From NCBI RefSeq assembly GCF_023278085.1, contig NZ_CP066265.1, positions 1,704,501 to 1,768,500 of the forward strand: a stretch of DNA of 64,000 nt, given 5' to 3'. Positions 1-8,305 of the stretch are shown here, one piece after another. Made by a program: the position numbers and the translations under genes. Origin of the DNA: Pseudomonas syringae. GTDB lineage: Bacteria; Pseudomonadota; Gammaproteobacteria; Pseudomonadales; Pseudomonadaceae. Numbering within the stretch: position 1 is the first letter of the stretch; each line of letters begins with the position of its first letter. The notes under the pieces were generated by a model, which was given only the letters and a program-made list of their open reading frames with translations, searched no databases and was not told where the DNA came from.

Positions 1-634
1 CGTAGGTGGCCAGGGTGAAAAAACCGACCCAGAAATACGCCCAGCCGTCAGCTTCGCCGGTCACCAGTTCGAGGCACAGGTCGCGGATCGGCGCAAAGTA
101 ACCGACGAAGGTCACACCGGTAGCAAGGCCGATCAACAGCCACAGGCTGTGTTTAGCGAACTTGCGCAGCAGCTTGCTGACACTGATGGGCGCGTTATCG
201 AGCTTGATACGCTGATTGCGGTCGCCCTCGGTGATCTTTTCGCACCACATGAAGATCCAGGTCCAGACGCTCTGCGGGCAGGTATAACCGCACCAGACCC
301 GTCCGGCATAGACGGTGATGAAGAACAGCCCGAAGGCTGCGACGATCAGCATCCCGGACAACAGGATGAAGTCCTGCGGCCAGAAGGTCGCGCCGAAGAT
401 GTAGAACTTGCGCTCCGGCAGGTTCCACCACACGGCCTGATGCCCGTTGCGGGTCAGCCAGACCGTGCCGAAAAAGATCAGCAACAGCACGGCGCCACCC
501 GCCATGCGCAGATTGCGAAACAGGCCTTTGAAGGCGCGGGTGTGGATCTTTTCCCGCGGCGCGTAAAGCTCGACCGTTTCGCTGCTTTCAGCGGGAAGAG
601 GGGTAATGTCCTGGAGCGGAATCCGGTTGCTCAT
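1..634 (-). CDS. ccoG: Cytochrome c oxidase accessory protein CcoG (N-terminal part, cut by window edge)
   Basis: Polyferredoxin-type membrane protein needed for maturation of cbb3 oxidase; the family acts in copper handling for CcoN assembly. Only the first 211 residues are here; the gene runs off the left edge. After a soluble N-terminus that starts MSNRIPLQDITPLPAES come hydrophobic segments and the motif VWCGYTCPQSVWTWIF, which carries the conserved cysteine pair of the FixG/CcoG family. The ATG at 634 is preceded by AGGA at good spacing. It lies downstream of ccoNOQP on the same strand, but a toxin-antitoxin pair sits between ccoP and ccoG, so ccoG may rely on its own promoter or on read-through. 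Family assignment is firm. Confidence 0.93.
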   Translation of the reverse strand, partial: MSNRIPLQDITPLPAESSETVELYAPREKIHTRAFKGLFRNLRMAGGAVLLLIFFGTVWLTRNGHQAVWWNLPERKFYIFGATFWPQDFILLSGMLIVAAFGLFFITVYAGRVWCGYTCPQSVWTWIFMWCEKITEGDRNQRIKLDNAPISVSKLLRKFAKHSLWLLIGLATGVTFVGYFAPIRDLCLELVTGEADGWAYFWVGFFTLATY

Positions 635-656
635 TGAGGCGTCCTGCAGCGAGGGC

Positions 657-1109
657 TCAACGTGCGCTCATCGAATAAAGGGCGGCGTCTTCGTTGAGCT
701 GACTGACCCATGGATTGAGCAAAGCGACCCCACACGATTGAAAGTCCACAGTGTTTCGAGTCACCACGGTCATGCCGTGCACCAGCGCAGTGGCGGCGAT
801 CAGCGCGTCGCATTCGCTGCGTGGGTCGGGCACGTGCAACCGTGCGCAACGCCTGGCAACCTGAGTGTCGACCGCCAGTATGCGCCCGGCGAAGGCTTTC
901 AAGACATGATGCTCCAGCCACATACGCAGCGCTACACCTTGAGCGGGGTCGCGGCGCTCCATTTGCAGCACACCTGTTTCGAGTTCCAGCACCGTAATCG
1001 CCGAGATGAACAGGCTGGACGCCATGTGGCCTCGCGACCAGCGCACCACGTTGGTGTCGGCGTTGCGCTTCCGGAGTTCGGAGACCACGTTGGTGTCGAG
1101 CAGAAACAT
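657..1109 (-). CDS. PIN-domain toxin (VapC/FitB type)
   Basis: Predicted Mg-dependent ribonuclease toxin of a type II toxin-antitoxin module, 150 residues, the usual PIN length. The N-terminus MFLLDTNVVSELRK holds the first acidic residue (Asp5) and Glu12; a central SECDALIAATALVHG segment and the following VVTRNTVDF carry the other acidic positions expected of a PIN active site. The FitB-like subgroup fits best. Its ATG overlaps the stop codon of the antitoxin by one base (TGATG), so the two are translationally coupled. The RNA target cannot be told from sequence. The reading frame is intact. Confidence 0.9.
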   Translation of the reverse strand: MFLLDTNVVSELRKRNADTNVVRWSRGHMASSLFISAITVLELETGVLQMERRDPAQGVALRMWLEHHVLKAFAGRILAVDTQVARRCARLHVPDPRSECDALIAATALVHGMTVVTRNTVDFQSCGVALLNPWVSQLNEDAALYSMSAR

Positions 1110-1360
1110 CAGGACAAGTCCACTGGCCGGGGATTGATAACCGCTCGTTGCGGCTCGAATTCAATATCGATGTCAGTTGGCATGATCAGCATATCGGCAA
1201 TACTGATTGCCCCGCCGGTCAGCTTCAGATAATCCTTAATCGACAGCAGCACATGAGCGGGCCGCCCCCTGTCGGTGATGAAGACCGGACCTTCATTTGC
1301 AGCCTTCTTGGCCCCGCTGGTGTCCTGATTGAATTCGCGGCTTGAAAGGGTCGTTGTCAT
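1109..1360 (-). CDS. Phd/YefM-family antitoxin
   Basis: DNA-binding antitoxin of 83 residues paired with the downstream PIN toxin. The N-terminal part, with SSREFNQDTSGAKKAA and VFITDRGRPAHVLLSI, is the Phd/YefM fold that binds the operator; the C-terminal tail (about residues 50-83, rich in acidic residues and proline) should wrap around the toxin. An upstream in-frame extension exists, but the ATG at 1360 is chosen because a strong AGGAGG lies just before it and this length fits the family. Such antitoxins usually repress their own operon, and a palindrome at 1417-1436 is a good operator candidate. Confidence 0.9.
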   Translation of the reverse strand: MTTTLSSREFNQDTSGAKKAANEGPVFITDRGRPAHVLLSIKDYLKLTGGAISIADMLIMPTDIDIEFEPQRAVINPRPVDLS

Positions 1361-1416
1361 GCAAGCCACCTCCTGAATGAGTAGATAAATGAGTGTCGCG
1401 ATGAGCAAGTTTAGGC

Positions 1417-1436
1417 TTGTAGAGATGTAACTACAA
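1417..1436. promoter_or_regulatory. Palindromic operator candidate of the toxin-antitoxin pair
   Basis: TTGTAG, an 8-base spacer, then CTACAA: a perfect 6+6 dyad about 57 bases upstream of the antitoxin start. Phd-type antitoxins bind short palindromes in their own promoter, so this is the likely autoregulatory site. The role is inferred from position and symmetry only. Confidence 0.55.
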
Positions 1437-1559
1437 TGTGCGCGGTCTTTCAAATTGCAACAGGCAACTGCCTGTCCGGTTGTCTGGCGTTGCAGCGCAG
1501 CATCTCTACTTCACGGCTGCGATGGCTGCGAAGCGACCGTGAAACCGTATGCCTCGGAC

Positions 1560-2537
1560 TTACTTCGGCTCAGCAGGTTTCTCTTGACGGGACAGGCTGT
1601 AAACATAGGCAGCCAGAATATGCACACGATCATTGCCCAGCAGTGCTTGCTGAGCAGGCATCTGGCCCTGGCGGCCGTCGCGGATGGTTTGCTGCAGTTG
1701 CGCGTAACTCGATCCATAAATGAAGGCGCGCGGATGCGCCAGGTCTGGCGCGCCCAGCAGGGGCATGCCTTTGCCTTCCGGCCCATGGCAGGCAGCACAA
1801 AGGGTAGAGAACGTCTTCTGACCGGCTACCGGGTCGGCATTGGCGTCTTCCGGTAGCGGCCGTTCGTCCAGTCGGGTCAGTACGTAAGCCGCCACATCGC
1901 GGACGCCCTGTTCGCCGAGTGCCGCGCCCAGCGCCGGCATCACGCCCTGGCGGCCTCCCATGATGGAGTCCTTGATCGCTTTTGCATCGCCGCCCCAGCG
2001 CCAGTCCGCATCGGTCAGGTTAGGAAAGCCGTAGGCGCCCTTTGCGTCAGAGCCATGGCAGACCGAGCAGTTGGAGGCAAACAGGCGAGCGCCTATTTTC
2101 AGCGCTTGAGGGTCTTTTGCCACATCCTCGACAGGCATCGAAGCGTATTGGGCGAACAGCGGACCGTAGCGCGCTTCGGCGCTCGCCACCTCTCGTTCCC
2201 ACTCATGGACACTGGTCCAGCCTTGCTGACCGTCGGAGAACTGGATCTTGCTGTCCTTGTCTCGGTACTCATAACCGGGCAGCAGGCCCTGCCAGTTGCC
2301 CAGGCCGGGGTATAACACCAGATAGCCCACGGCAAAGACGAGGGTGGCGATGAACAGTTTGAACCACCAGCCGGGCAGAGGGTTGTCGTACTCCTCGATA
2401 CCGTCGAACGAGTGCCCGACCTTTTCCTCGGTCGACTCGTCGCGCTGACCTTTGCGCGTACTCAGCAGCAGCCAGAGAATGGCGATCAGTGTGCCCAGCG
2501 TCAGCACCGTCACATACAGGCTCCAGAACGTGCTCAT
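1560..2537 (-). CDS. ccoP: Cytochrome c oxidase, cbb3-type, subunit III (CcoP)
   Basis: Dihaem cytochrome c subunit that passes electrons to the CcoO/CcoN core in the inner membrane, facing the periplasm. 325 residues: an N-terminal hydrophobic helix (about 5-26), a second one (about 60-78, in [20 protein letters not shown]), and two c-type haem sites, CSVCH near residue 157 and CAACH near 247. The ATG overlaps the ccoQ stop by four bases (ATGA), typical of this operon. Length and architecture are normal. It is the last gene of the oxidase block; the toxin-antitoxin pair follows. Confidence 0.96.
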   Translation of the reverse strand: MSTFWSLYVTVLTLGTLIAILWLLLSTRKGQRDESTEEKVGHSFDGIEEYDNPLPGWWFKLFIATLVFAVGYLVLYPGLGNWQGLLPGYEYRDKDSKIQFSDGQQGWTSVHEWEREVASAEARYGPLFAQYASMPVEDVAKDPQALKIGARLFASNCSVCHGSDAKGAYGFPNLTDADWRWGGDAKAIKDSIMGGRQGVMPALGAALGEQGVRDVAAYVLTRLDERPLPEDANADPVAGQKTFSTLCAACHGPEGKGMPLLGAPDLAHPRAFIYGSSYAQLQQTIRDGRQGQMPAQQALLGNDRVHILAAYVYSLSRQEKPAEPK

Positions 2538-2728
2538 GGCCTGTCTTCCTGTTCGGCTCTGGCGTGCTCGACCTTGCTGATGGCGTCAGGGTCGTCGGCG
2601 AAAGGCAGCAGGGTTGCATCGTCGAACTGTGCTTTGCGCGCCGGGCTAAACACCCACAGCGTCAGACCGATGAACGCCAGCATCACCACCAGTGTGCCGA
2701 GCCCTCGAATCATTCCGATGTCCATCAT
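2534..2728 (-). CDS. ccoQ: Cytochrome c oxidase, cbb3-type, CcoQ subunit
   Basis: Small single-span subunit (64 residues from this start) that stabilises the cbb3 complex. One membrane segment ([20 protein letters not shown]) is followed by a polar tail with PFADD, as in CcoQ/FixQ proteins. The start is uncertain among GTG 2734, ATG 2728 and ATG 2725; 2728 is chosen because the GTG overlaps the ccoO stop and no ribosome site decides it. It lies between ccoO and ccoP as expected, and its stop overlaps the ccoP start. Confidence 0.9.
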   Translation of the reverse strand: MMDIGMIRGLGTLVVMLAFIGLTLWVFSPARKAQFDDATLLPFADDPDAISKVEHARAEQEDRP

Positions 2729-2730
2729 GA

Positions 2731-3339
2731 TCACCGCTTGCTTTTAATGAGGGTGCCGAGGCCTTGCAGATAGGCCACCAGCGCGTCCATTTCGGTCTTG
2801 CCTTGTACCGCCGCCGCAGCCCCTGCAATGTCTGCGTCGGTGTACGGCGTGCCGAGCGTGCGCAGCACCTGCAGTTTTTTCGCGGTCTGTGTGCTGTCGA
2901 GCTTCTTGTCTGCCAGGAACGGGTAGGCTGGCATGATCGAGGTGGGCACGAGGTCACGCGGGTTGTACAAATGCGCTCTATGCCATTCATCCGAGTAACG
3001 CCCGCCGATCCTCGCCAGGTCCGGCCCGGTGCGTTTCGAACCCCACAGGAACGGGTGATCCCAGACGCTTTCGCCCGCCACCGAATAGTGCCCGTAGCGC
3101 TCGGTTTCGGCGCGGAACGGGCGAATCATCTGTGAATGGCAACCCACGCAACCGTTGGCAATGAACACGTCGCGGCCTTCCACTTCCAGCGCGGTGCGCG
3201 GCTTCATGCCCTCGATCGGCTGATTGGTCACGTCCTGAAAAAACAGCGGGACGATCTGGGTCAGACCGCCGATGCTGACCGCGATGACCATGAAGAAAGC
3301 CAGCAGGCCGACATTCTTTTCGAGTGCGTCATGCTTCAT
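2731..3339 (-). CDS. ccoO: Cytochrome c oxidase, cbb3-type, subunit II (CcoO)
   Basis: Monohaem cytochrome c subunit of the cbb3 oxidase, anchored in the inner membrane. 202 residues, the usual length. An N-terminal helix (about 10-32) is followed by the haem motif [20 protein letters not shown] (haem cysteines in CVGCH) and a downstream methionine-containing segment ([10 protein letters not shown]) likely to hold the axial Met. The start ATG overlaps the ccoN stop (ATGA), so the genes are translationally coupled. Confidence 0.96.
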   Translation of the reverse strand: MKHDALEKNVGLLAFFMVIAVSIGGLTQIVPLFFQDVTNQPIEGMKPRTALEVEGRDVFIANGCVGCHSQMIRPFRAETERYGHYSVAGESVWDHPFLWGSKRTGPDLARIGGRYSDEWHRAHLYNPRDLVPTSIMPAYPFLADKKLDSTQTAKKLQVLRTLGTPYTDADIAGAAAAVQGKTEMDALVAYLQGLGTLIKSKR

Positions 3340-4781
3340 GAGCGAGCCCCCGACACCGTGATCCGGGCCACGGCCTGCGAGGCCTGCGGGTCCGACCCGC
3401 GTATTGTGCGCAGCACGTTATAGGCCATCAGCAGCATCCCGCTGGTGAAAATGGCGCCGCCGATGGCCCGTACGACATAACCCATATGGCTGGCCTGCAT
3501 GGCTTCGACGAACGAGTAGGTCAGCGTGCCATCCTCGCTCACTGCGCGCCACATCAGGCCCTGGGTGATGCCATTGACCCACATCGACGAGATGTACAGC
3601 ACGGTGCCGATGGTTGCGAGCCAGAAGTGCGCGTTGATCAGGCTGACACTGTGCATGTGCGGGCGGGCATAAAGTTTCGGAATCATGTGATACAGCGAAC
3701 CGATGGTGATCATTGCCACCCAGCCCAACGCCCCGGAGTGAACATGGCCGATGGTCCAGTCGGTGTAGTGCGACAGCGAGTTGACGGTCTTGATCGCCAT
3801 CATCGGACCCTCGAACGTCGACATGCCATAAAAGGCCAGCGACACCACCAGAAAACGCAGAATCGAATCGGTGCGCAACTTATGCCAGGCCCCCGATAGG
3901 GTCATCATGCCGTTGATCATGCCGCCCCAGCTGGGCACCAGCAGGATGATCGACATCACCATGCCCAGCGACTGAGCCCAGTCCGGCAGTGCGGTGTAAT
4001 GCAGGTGGTGCGGACCGGCCCAGATATACAGGGTGATCAAGGCCCAGAAGTGCACGATGGACAGGCGATAGGAGTAGACCGGACGCTCGGCCTGCTTGGG
4101 CACGAAGTAATACATCATGCCGAGAAAACCGGTGGTCAGGAAAAAACCCACGGCATTGTGCCCATACCACCACTGGATCATGGCGTCGGTGGCCCCGGCG
4201 TAGGCCGAGTAGGATTTGAACAGGCTGACCGGCAGCGAGATGTGGTTGACGATGTGCAGCATGCCGGTCACGACGATGAACGCGCCATAGAACCAGTTGG
4301 CGACATAAATGTGGCGGGTCTTGCGTATCACGATGGTGCCGAAGAAGACTGCCGCGTAGGCCGCCCAGACGATGGCCAGCAGTATCGCGATGGGCCATTC
4401 GAGTTCGGCGTATTCCTTGGTGGTGGTGTAGCCCATGGGCAAACTGACGACTGCCCCGACAATCACGGCTTGCCAGCCCCAGAACGTAAAGGCCGCCAGA
4501 CCGTCGGAAATCAAGCGTGTCTGGCAGGTTCGCTGCACCACGTAATAGGACGTGGCGAACAGCGCGCAACCGCCGAAAGCGAAGATCACCAGATTGGTAT
4601 GCAGGGGGCGCAGGCGTCCGAAGGTGGTCCACTCCAGCTCCAGATTCAGCCCGGGCCAGACCAGTTGCGACGCGATGAACACGCCCAGCCCCATGCCGAT
4701 GACGCCCCACACCACGGCCATGATGGCGAACTGGCGCACCACTGTGTAGTTATAGGCAGTCGGAGTGATTGCTGTGCTCAT
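3336..4781 (-). CDS. ccoN: Cytochrome c oxidase, cbb3-type, subunit I (CcoN)
   Basis: Catalytic haem-copper subunit that reduces oxygen to water with high affinity. 481 residues with about twelve hydrophobic helices. Histidine-rich signatures of the binuclear centre and low-spin haem are visible, for example [25 protein letters not shown] and [10 protein letters not shown]. The start [19 protein letters not shown] at 4781 is preferred over an in-frame codon five residues upstream because GGAAG lies at suitable spacing. First gene of ccoNOQP. I saw no clear TTGATNNNNATCAA Anr box upstream, which would fit the copy of this operon that is expressed without strong oxygen control. Confidence 0.96.
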   Translation of the reverse strand: MSTAITPTAYNYTVVRQFAIMAVVWGVIGMGLGVFIASQLVWPGLNLELEWTTFGRLRPLHTNLVIFAFGGCALFATSYYVVQRTCQTRLISDGLAAFTFWGWQAVIVGAVVSLPMGYTTTKEYAELEWPIAILLAIVWAAYAAVFFGTIVIRKTRHIYVANWFYGAFIVVTGMLHIVNHISLPVSLFKSYSAYAGATDAMIQWWYGHNAVGFFLTTGFLGMMYYFVPKQAERPVYSYRLSIVHFWALITLYIWAGPHHLHYTALPDWAQSLGMVMSIILLVPSWGGMINGMMTLSGAWHKLRTDSILRFLVVSLAFYGMSTFEGPMMAIKTVNSLSHYTDWTIGHVHSGALGWVAMITIGSLYHMIPKLYARPHMHSVSLINAHFWLATIGTVLYISSMWVNGITQGLMWRAVSEDGTLTYSFVEAMQASHMGYVVRAIGGAIFTSGMLLMAYNVLRTIRGSDPQASQAVARITVSGARS

Positions 4782-5417
4782 TGCAGACTTCCACAATTCA
4801 GAGGGTGACCAGAGACGTATTCGGATGCAGGCTCGGCAATCGCACGAAGGCAGACCGAAAGGGCAGGGGCAGGACCGGACACGTGAGTGATCAGATGTCG
4901 GGTGTGTGCAGCAGACCGTGTGCAGGCAAGCTTAACTTTGAAAACGGGGTCTGGGAAGTCGCAACAATCAGCTGCCACGTGCAGCCTGGATTCCGCACCC
5001 CGTTGCAGGGTGCGGAGTTCAGGTTCTGCCACCGGGTTGCAGCATGACGGTGCAGCTATTCCGTACAGACGAGTTGATCAGGACTCCCGGAAGGGCTGCA
5101 CACTTGTCTGGTCAGCAGTTGGAGCGTGTCATCGTCCGGCAAAATGGCCTGAGCAGGTAGATGACGCTGGAGACCGATTCGGTGGGGTGTCGCTACCGTG
5201 CGAAGCTGATGCCGCTTATGAAACCGCCCGGCTGTATCAGATTTGGGGCGCCCATGGCCTCGACACCGTTACCTTTCGCACCTTGGCAGATTACGCGGCC
5301 AGAGCTGAATGGTTGCTGTCCGGCGGCCTTTGGCGCATTGCGGCTGCCGGGCAGCAACCGAGCGGCTCACGGTTTATAGTGGCGGGCTACTGACAGACTC
5401 ATCTGGATGAAGCAGGC
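4782..5417. other. Gene-free divergent region upstream of ccoN
   Basis: About 640 bases between the divergent ccoN and the hydrolase gene. It must hold the oxidase operon promoter and that of the hydrolase. Open frames here (for example 4887-5393 on the plus strand) have no recognisable protein features and are not called. The only clear structure is the inverted repeat at 4992-5016. No Anr/FNR half-site pair was found. Confidence 0.5.
4992..5016. repeat. Inverted repeat in the ccoN upstream region
   Basis: TCCGCACCC, a 7-base loop, then GGGTGCGGA: a perfect 9-base stem. There is no T-run on either side, so it is not an obvious terminator. It could be an operator or an RNA structure in a long ccoN leader; nothing decides between these. 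Confidence 0.5.
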
Positions 5418-6107
5418 ATGAGCAAAGATTTATCACCCGTCAGCAATGGCGATCAATGGCTACAGCGTGTTCGCGAGAACGGCTGGGTATGGACAGCGGC
5501 GCAACCGGTCGACGGGCTGGAACCGCTGACGCTGGTGCTGGCGCATGGGGCCGGCGCGCCGATGGACAGCCTGTTCATGAACGACATGGCTGCGCACCTC
5601 TCGATCCAAGGGATCAGCGTCCTGCGTTTCGAATTTCCCTACATGGCTCAACGGCGTCAGGGTGGCAGCAAGCGTCCGCCCAATCCGCAAGCGCAGTTGC
5701 TCGACTGCTGGCGTGAGGTGTACGTCAGCGCGCGCAGTTCGCTTGCGGGACGTCTGGCGGTCGGCGGCAAATCGATGGGCGGGCGCATGGCCAGCCTGAT
5801 TGCCGATGAGTTGCAGGTCGACGCGCTGATTTGCCTGGGCTATCCGTTCTACGCCGTGGGTAAACCGGACAAACCACGCGTCGCTCACCTGGCCGGGCTG
5901 AAGACACCGGCGCTTATCGTGCAGGGCGAGCGTGACGCCTTGGGCAATCGAGAAGCTGTCGAGGGTTACACACTGTCCGGTGCGATTCAGGTGTACTGGT
6001 TACCGACCGCCAATCACGACCTGAAGCCGCTGAAAATCGCAGGCATCAGTCATGACCAGTGCCTGGCTGATTCGGCACGCGAGATTGCCCGGTTCCTGCG
6101 TGCCTGA
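5418..6107 (+). CDS. Alpha/beta hydrolase, KANL3/Tex30-like family
   Basis: Cytoplasmic alpha/beta-fold hydrolase of 229 residues, substrate unknown. LVLAHGAGAPMDSLFMN (about residues 38-54) is the oxyanion region; GGKSMGGRMAS (about 116-126) holds the nucleophile-elbow serine; ALIVQGERDALGN has the acidic residue and TANHDLKP the histidine, so the triad looks complete. This arrangement (HGAGA early, GKSMGGR at the elbow) is that of the KANL3/Tex30-like hydrolases. No signal peptide. Its last 62 bases overlap the end of the convergent gene on the other strand. Confidence 0.8.
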   Translation: MSKDLSPVSNGDQWLQRVRENGWVWTAAQPVDGLEPLTLVLAHGAGAPMDSLFMNDMAAHLSIQGISVLRFEFPYMAQRRQGGSKRPPNPQAQLLDCWREVYVSARSSLAGRLAVGGKSMGGRMASLIADELQVDALICLGYPFYAVGKPDKPRVAHLAGLKTPALIVQGERDALGNREAVEGYTLSGAIQVYWLPTANHDLKPLKIAGISHDQCLADSAREIARFLRA

Positions 6108-6567
6108 GTGACTGACAGCACAGATCGAAACAGCCTTCTGTTACTTCGAAATTGATTGATGAAAGGCTGAAACTGAAATGCCCTCTCAGCCTTAGCGTAT
6201 GCGGGTCGGCTTCAAGCAGGGTCAGCATGCCGCCCTGGAAATGTGTGGAATGATAGATGGTGCTCTGTTTGAGCAGCCTTTCGCTGTAAACCACCTTGAT
6301 CCGATCATTGCCTGGCAAGCGGTGAGTGCCCGGTTCGAGGTCGAGGTCCAGATACAGACCGATGCTGGCCTGTAGGCGACCGGCCCTGCCATCGGCGGCG
6401 ACTTTCCAGATCCAGCGCTCGGGCTTGTGGTCCAGCTCTGAACGCAGGGTAAGTCGCCCTTGCAGGGAGGACACAACAAGTGGCTGCTGATTGATTTGAG
6501 CTTCGAAGATGCCTTCACGCGGGGGTTGCTGAACGAACGATGTGGCTGGCGCAGTGGTGGTGTGCAT
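6046..6567 (-). CDS. Hypothetical protein, beta-rich
   Basis: 173-residue protein that I do not recognise. It starts MHTTTAPATSFVQQPPREG, has no signal peptide or membrane segment, and alternates short hydrophobic stretches (QPLVVSSLQGRLTLRS, RLQASIGLYLDLDLE, GMLTLLEADPHTLRLRG) in a way that suggests beta strands. The 3' end overlaps the convergent hydrolase gene by 62 bases, so the true gene may be slightly shorter in its evolutionary core. It lies downstream of the Ig-module gene on the same strand, beyond a strong hairpin at 6600-6630, so it is probably a separate transcript. Confidence 0.6.
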   Translation of the reverse strand: MHTTTAPATSFVQQPPREGIFEAQINQQPLVVSSLQGRLTLRSELDHKPERWIWKVAADGRAGRLQASIGLYLDLDLEPGTHRLPGNDRIKVVYSERLLKQSTIYHSTHFQGGMLTLLEADPHTLRLRGHFSFSLSSINFEVTEGCFDLCCQSLRHAGTGQSRVPNQPGTGHD

Positions 6568-6599
6568 GGTTGGACTCTTGACGGCTTTTGAAGAAACGA

Positions 6600-6630
6600 C
6601 AGGGCGTTACCCTTTTTGAGTAACGCCCTG
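6600..6630 (-). terminator. Hairpin, likely terminator after the 6661-8253 gene
   Basis: CAGGGCGTTAC, a 9-base loop, then GTAACGCCCTG: a perfect 11-base stem about 30 bases beyond the stop of the Ig-module gene read on the minus strand. The tail after the stem has only scattered T residues, so the termination role is likely but not certain. Confidence 0.65.
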
Positions 6631-6660
6631 CCTGATAGTCACTGAGGTTTCAGCAGACGG

Positions 6661-8253
6661 TCATTTGATCGCAACGCCGAGGCTGGAATTGTGGCTCTTC
6701 AATTTGAAGTTTCCGCCGGTAACCATGTTCTTCACGTAGTACCAGTTCCATCCGCCGATGCCGGCACTTGAAACGGTTGACGACCAGTAATTGCCGTTGC
6801 CCATCGGCCAGCGATTACCGTAGGCGGCATGGATCTCCACCAGTTCATGAATCGATGGAATCCGCGCGCCGTTGTTGCTCGCTGCTTTGCTTATCTTGGA
6901 AAAGCTGCCGCTGCCTACACCCAGGCAGTGAATGACGCCGGTCACACTGACCGGGTAACTCTTGCTGGCGCCCAAGGCATCGGTCACCGTGATGGTCGTT
7001 GCGCCTTTGCCTCGAACCGAGACCAGGCCATTGGCGTCCACTTTCGCCACCAACGGGTCGCTCGACGCATAGCTATAAGGTGTCTGACCACCGCTGGCCT
7101 GGCGCTGGACAGTGGTGTCGGCCGGGAAGTTGGGCAACAAATCCGGGTAACTCACCAGCAGGTAAACCTTGCCTGCCAGTTCGACCGGCGACGTATCGAG
7201 TACCAGCTCCTGGCTGGCAGCAAGAACCTGTAAAGCCAGCGTGTCGGATGCCTGCACAAGGCCATTGCTGCGATTGACCACGTAAGAAACCGAAACCGTC
7301 TGCCCGGCATTAGCTGTTACCAGAACAGCAGCAAACAGCACCTCCAGCGCCTTTCCTGCTTCAGCGGCTGTCAGGGTCTTTTCCTTGGTGTCACTGCCTT
7401 TCGGACCTTGCCATTGCACGATGACCTGGTCACCGGTTTTGAGGTTGGCGGCGGCGTCTATGACCACAGTGGCGCCAGAAGAGGCGTTGGCGGGGTCCAG
7501 GGTGCCGCCGGTGGCTTCCTTTACGGTTGGGGCGGGGAGGGGAGTTATGGTCGTAAGCTGAAGCTTCACGGTCACCGGTTCGGATGCCATGGAAAGATTT
7601 CCCGCAAGATCCGTGATCGTGTAATGGACCGGCGCTTCAATATCGCCGATCGACTCGAGAAACGATCTGACAAAATCGACCATGATGCGTTTCAGCCCCA
7701 TGTCGTCCTTGGTCACTACCGCGGTCGGACCGGGGATAGTGTTCCAGTAGGTGTGAATGACGTCGCCTTCCTGCATGCCGTTATAGCTGGCAATCGTCCC
7801 GCTCAGGACATTGCCCATGCCTTCGAGTTCTTCGGAGGTCAAGCCGTTCTGGGTCTGGATGGGGAAAAGAATGGGGGCAAGTACCGGGGCTCCGGGTGAG
7901 GTGATGTCCACGGAAATGAGTGTTTTCTCAGAGAATTCAACAACCATGTTTCCAGGGTTTTCAATGGCGTAAGCGACTGAGTGATTACCCTCTCCCAATA
8001 GTGCTTGTGGAATCTCCAGGCTCAACGTATCCCCCGGCTTGTGGCTTGCCAGTATTTCCTTCTTGGGGCCAATAAGCATTTCGTTAAAGTACAGTTGATA
8101 GGTATAACCCGTGAGTGCGCCTGGCCATACTTCCAGCTTTACCTGGACAGGGTTGCTGAGTGAGGCGATGGGCAACAGTCCATTATTCAGTGCAGCCGGT
8201 ATAACGGGGGCGTCCAGTGGTTTTCTGTGTGTATTAGCGCTTGAATCAGACAT
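6661..8253 (-). CDS. Large Ig-like module protein with C-terminal lectin-like domain
   Basis: 530 residues, function unknown. Visible modules in order: an N-module (about 20-125; VKLEVWPG...YTYQLYFNE...LEIPQALLGEGNHSVAYAI), a TSPGAPxL module (about 128-235, ending YTITDLAGNLSMASEPVTVK), a third beta module with GDQVIVQWQGPKGS (about 238-345), a BIG2-like module with YSYASSDPLVAKVDANGLVS (about 350-440), and a C-terminal part with IPSIHELVEIHAAYGN and GNYWSSTVS that resembles the lectin-like tip of invasin/intimin-type proteins. No signal peptide or membrane anchor is seen, which is odd for such modules. AAGGA precedes the ATG. It shares its first modules with the genes at 8306 and 13834. An adhesin or surface role is inference. 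Confidence 0.72.
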   Translation of the reverse strand: MSDSSANTHRKPLDAPVIPAALNNGLLPIASLSNPVQVKLEVWPGALTGYTYQLYFNEMLIGPKKEILASHKPGDTLSLEIPQALLGEGNHSVAYAIENPGNMVVEFSEKTLISVDITSPGAPVLAPILFPIQTQNGLTSEELEGMGNVLSGTIASYNGMQEGDVIHTYWNTIPGPTAVVTKDDMGLKRIMVDFVRSFLESIGDIEAPVHYTITDLAGNLSMASEPVTVKLQLTTITPLPAPTVKEATGGTLDPANASSGATVVIDAAANLKTGDQVIVQWQGPKGSDTKEKTLTAAEAGKALEVLFAAVLVTANAGQTVSVSYVVNRSNGLVQASDTLALQVLAASQELVLDTSPVELAGKVYLLVSYPDLLPNFPADTTVQRQASGGQTPYSYASSDPLVAKVDANGLVSVRGKGATTITVTDALGASKSYPVSVTGVIHCLGVGSGSFSKISKAASNNGARIPSIHELVEIHAAYGNRWPMGNGNYWSSTVSSAGIGGWNWYYVKNMVTGGNFKLKSHNSSLGVAIK

Positions 8254-8280
8254 TTTTTTTCCTTAAAAGCTTTAGAGAAT

Positions 8281-8299
8281 GCGGGCCATAGAGGCCCGC
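8281..8299 (-). repeat. GC-rich hairpin between the two large Ig-module genes
   Basis: GCGGGCC, a 5-base loop, then GGCCCGC. It lies just after the stop of the 8306-10186 gene and before the start of the 6661-8253 gene. The T-run after it on the minus strand is weak, so it could be a leaky terminator or an RNA-stabilising element that sets the ratio of the two proteins. Confidence 0.55.
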
Positions 8300-8305
8300 A
8301 ACTGT

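Noticed and set aside
5068..5082. TTGATCAGGACTCC as a possible Anr box
   Set aside because: The second half does not match ATCAA, and the site is almost 300 bases from ccoN.
4887..5393. 168-residue open frame in the gap upstream of ccoN
   Set aside because: Composition changes along its length, there is no ribosome site and no recognisable segment; more likely regulatory DNA.
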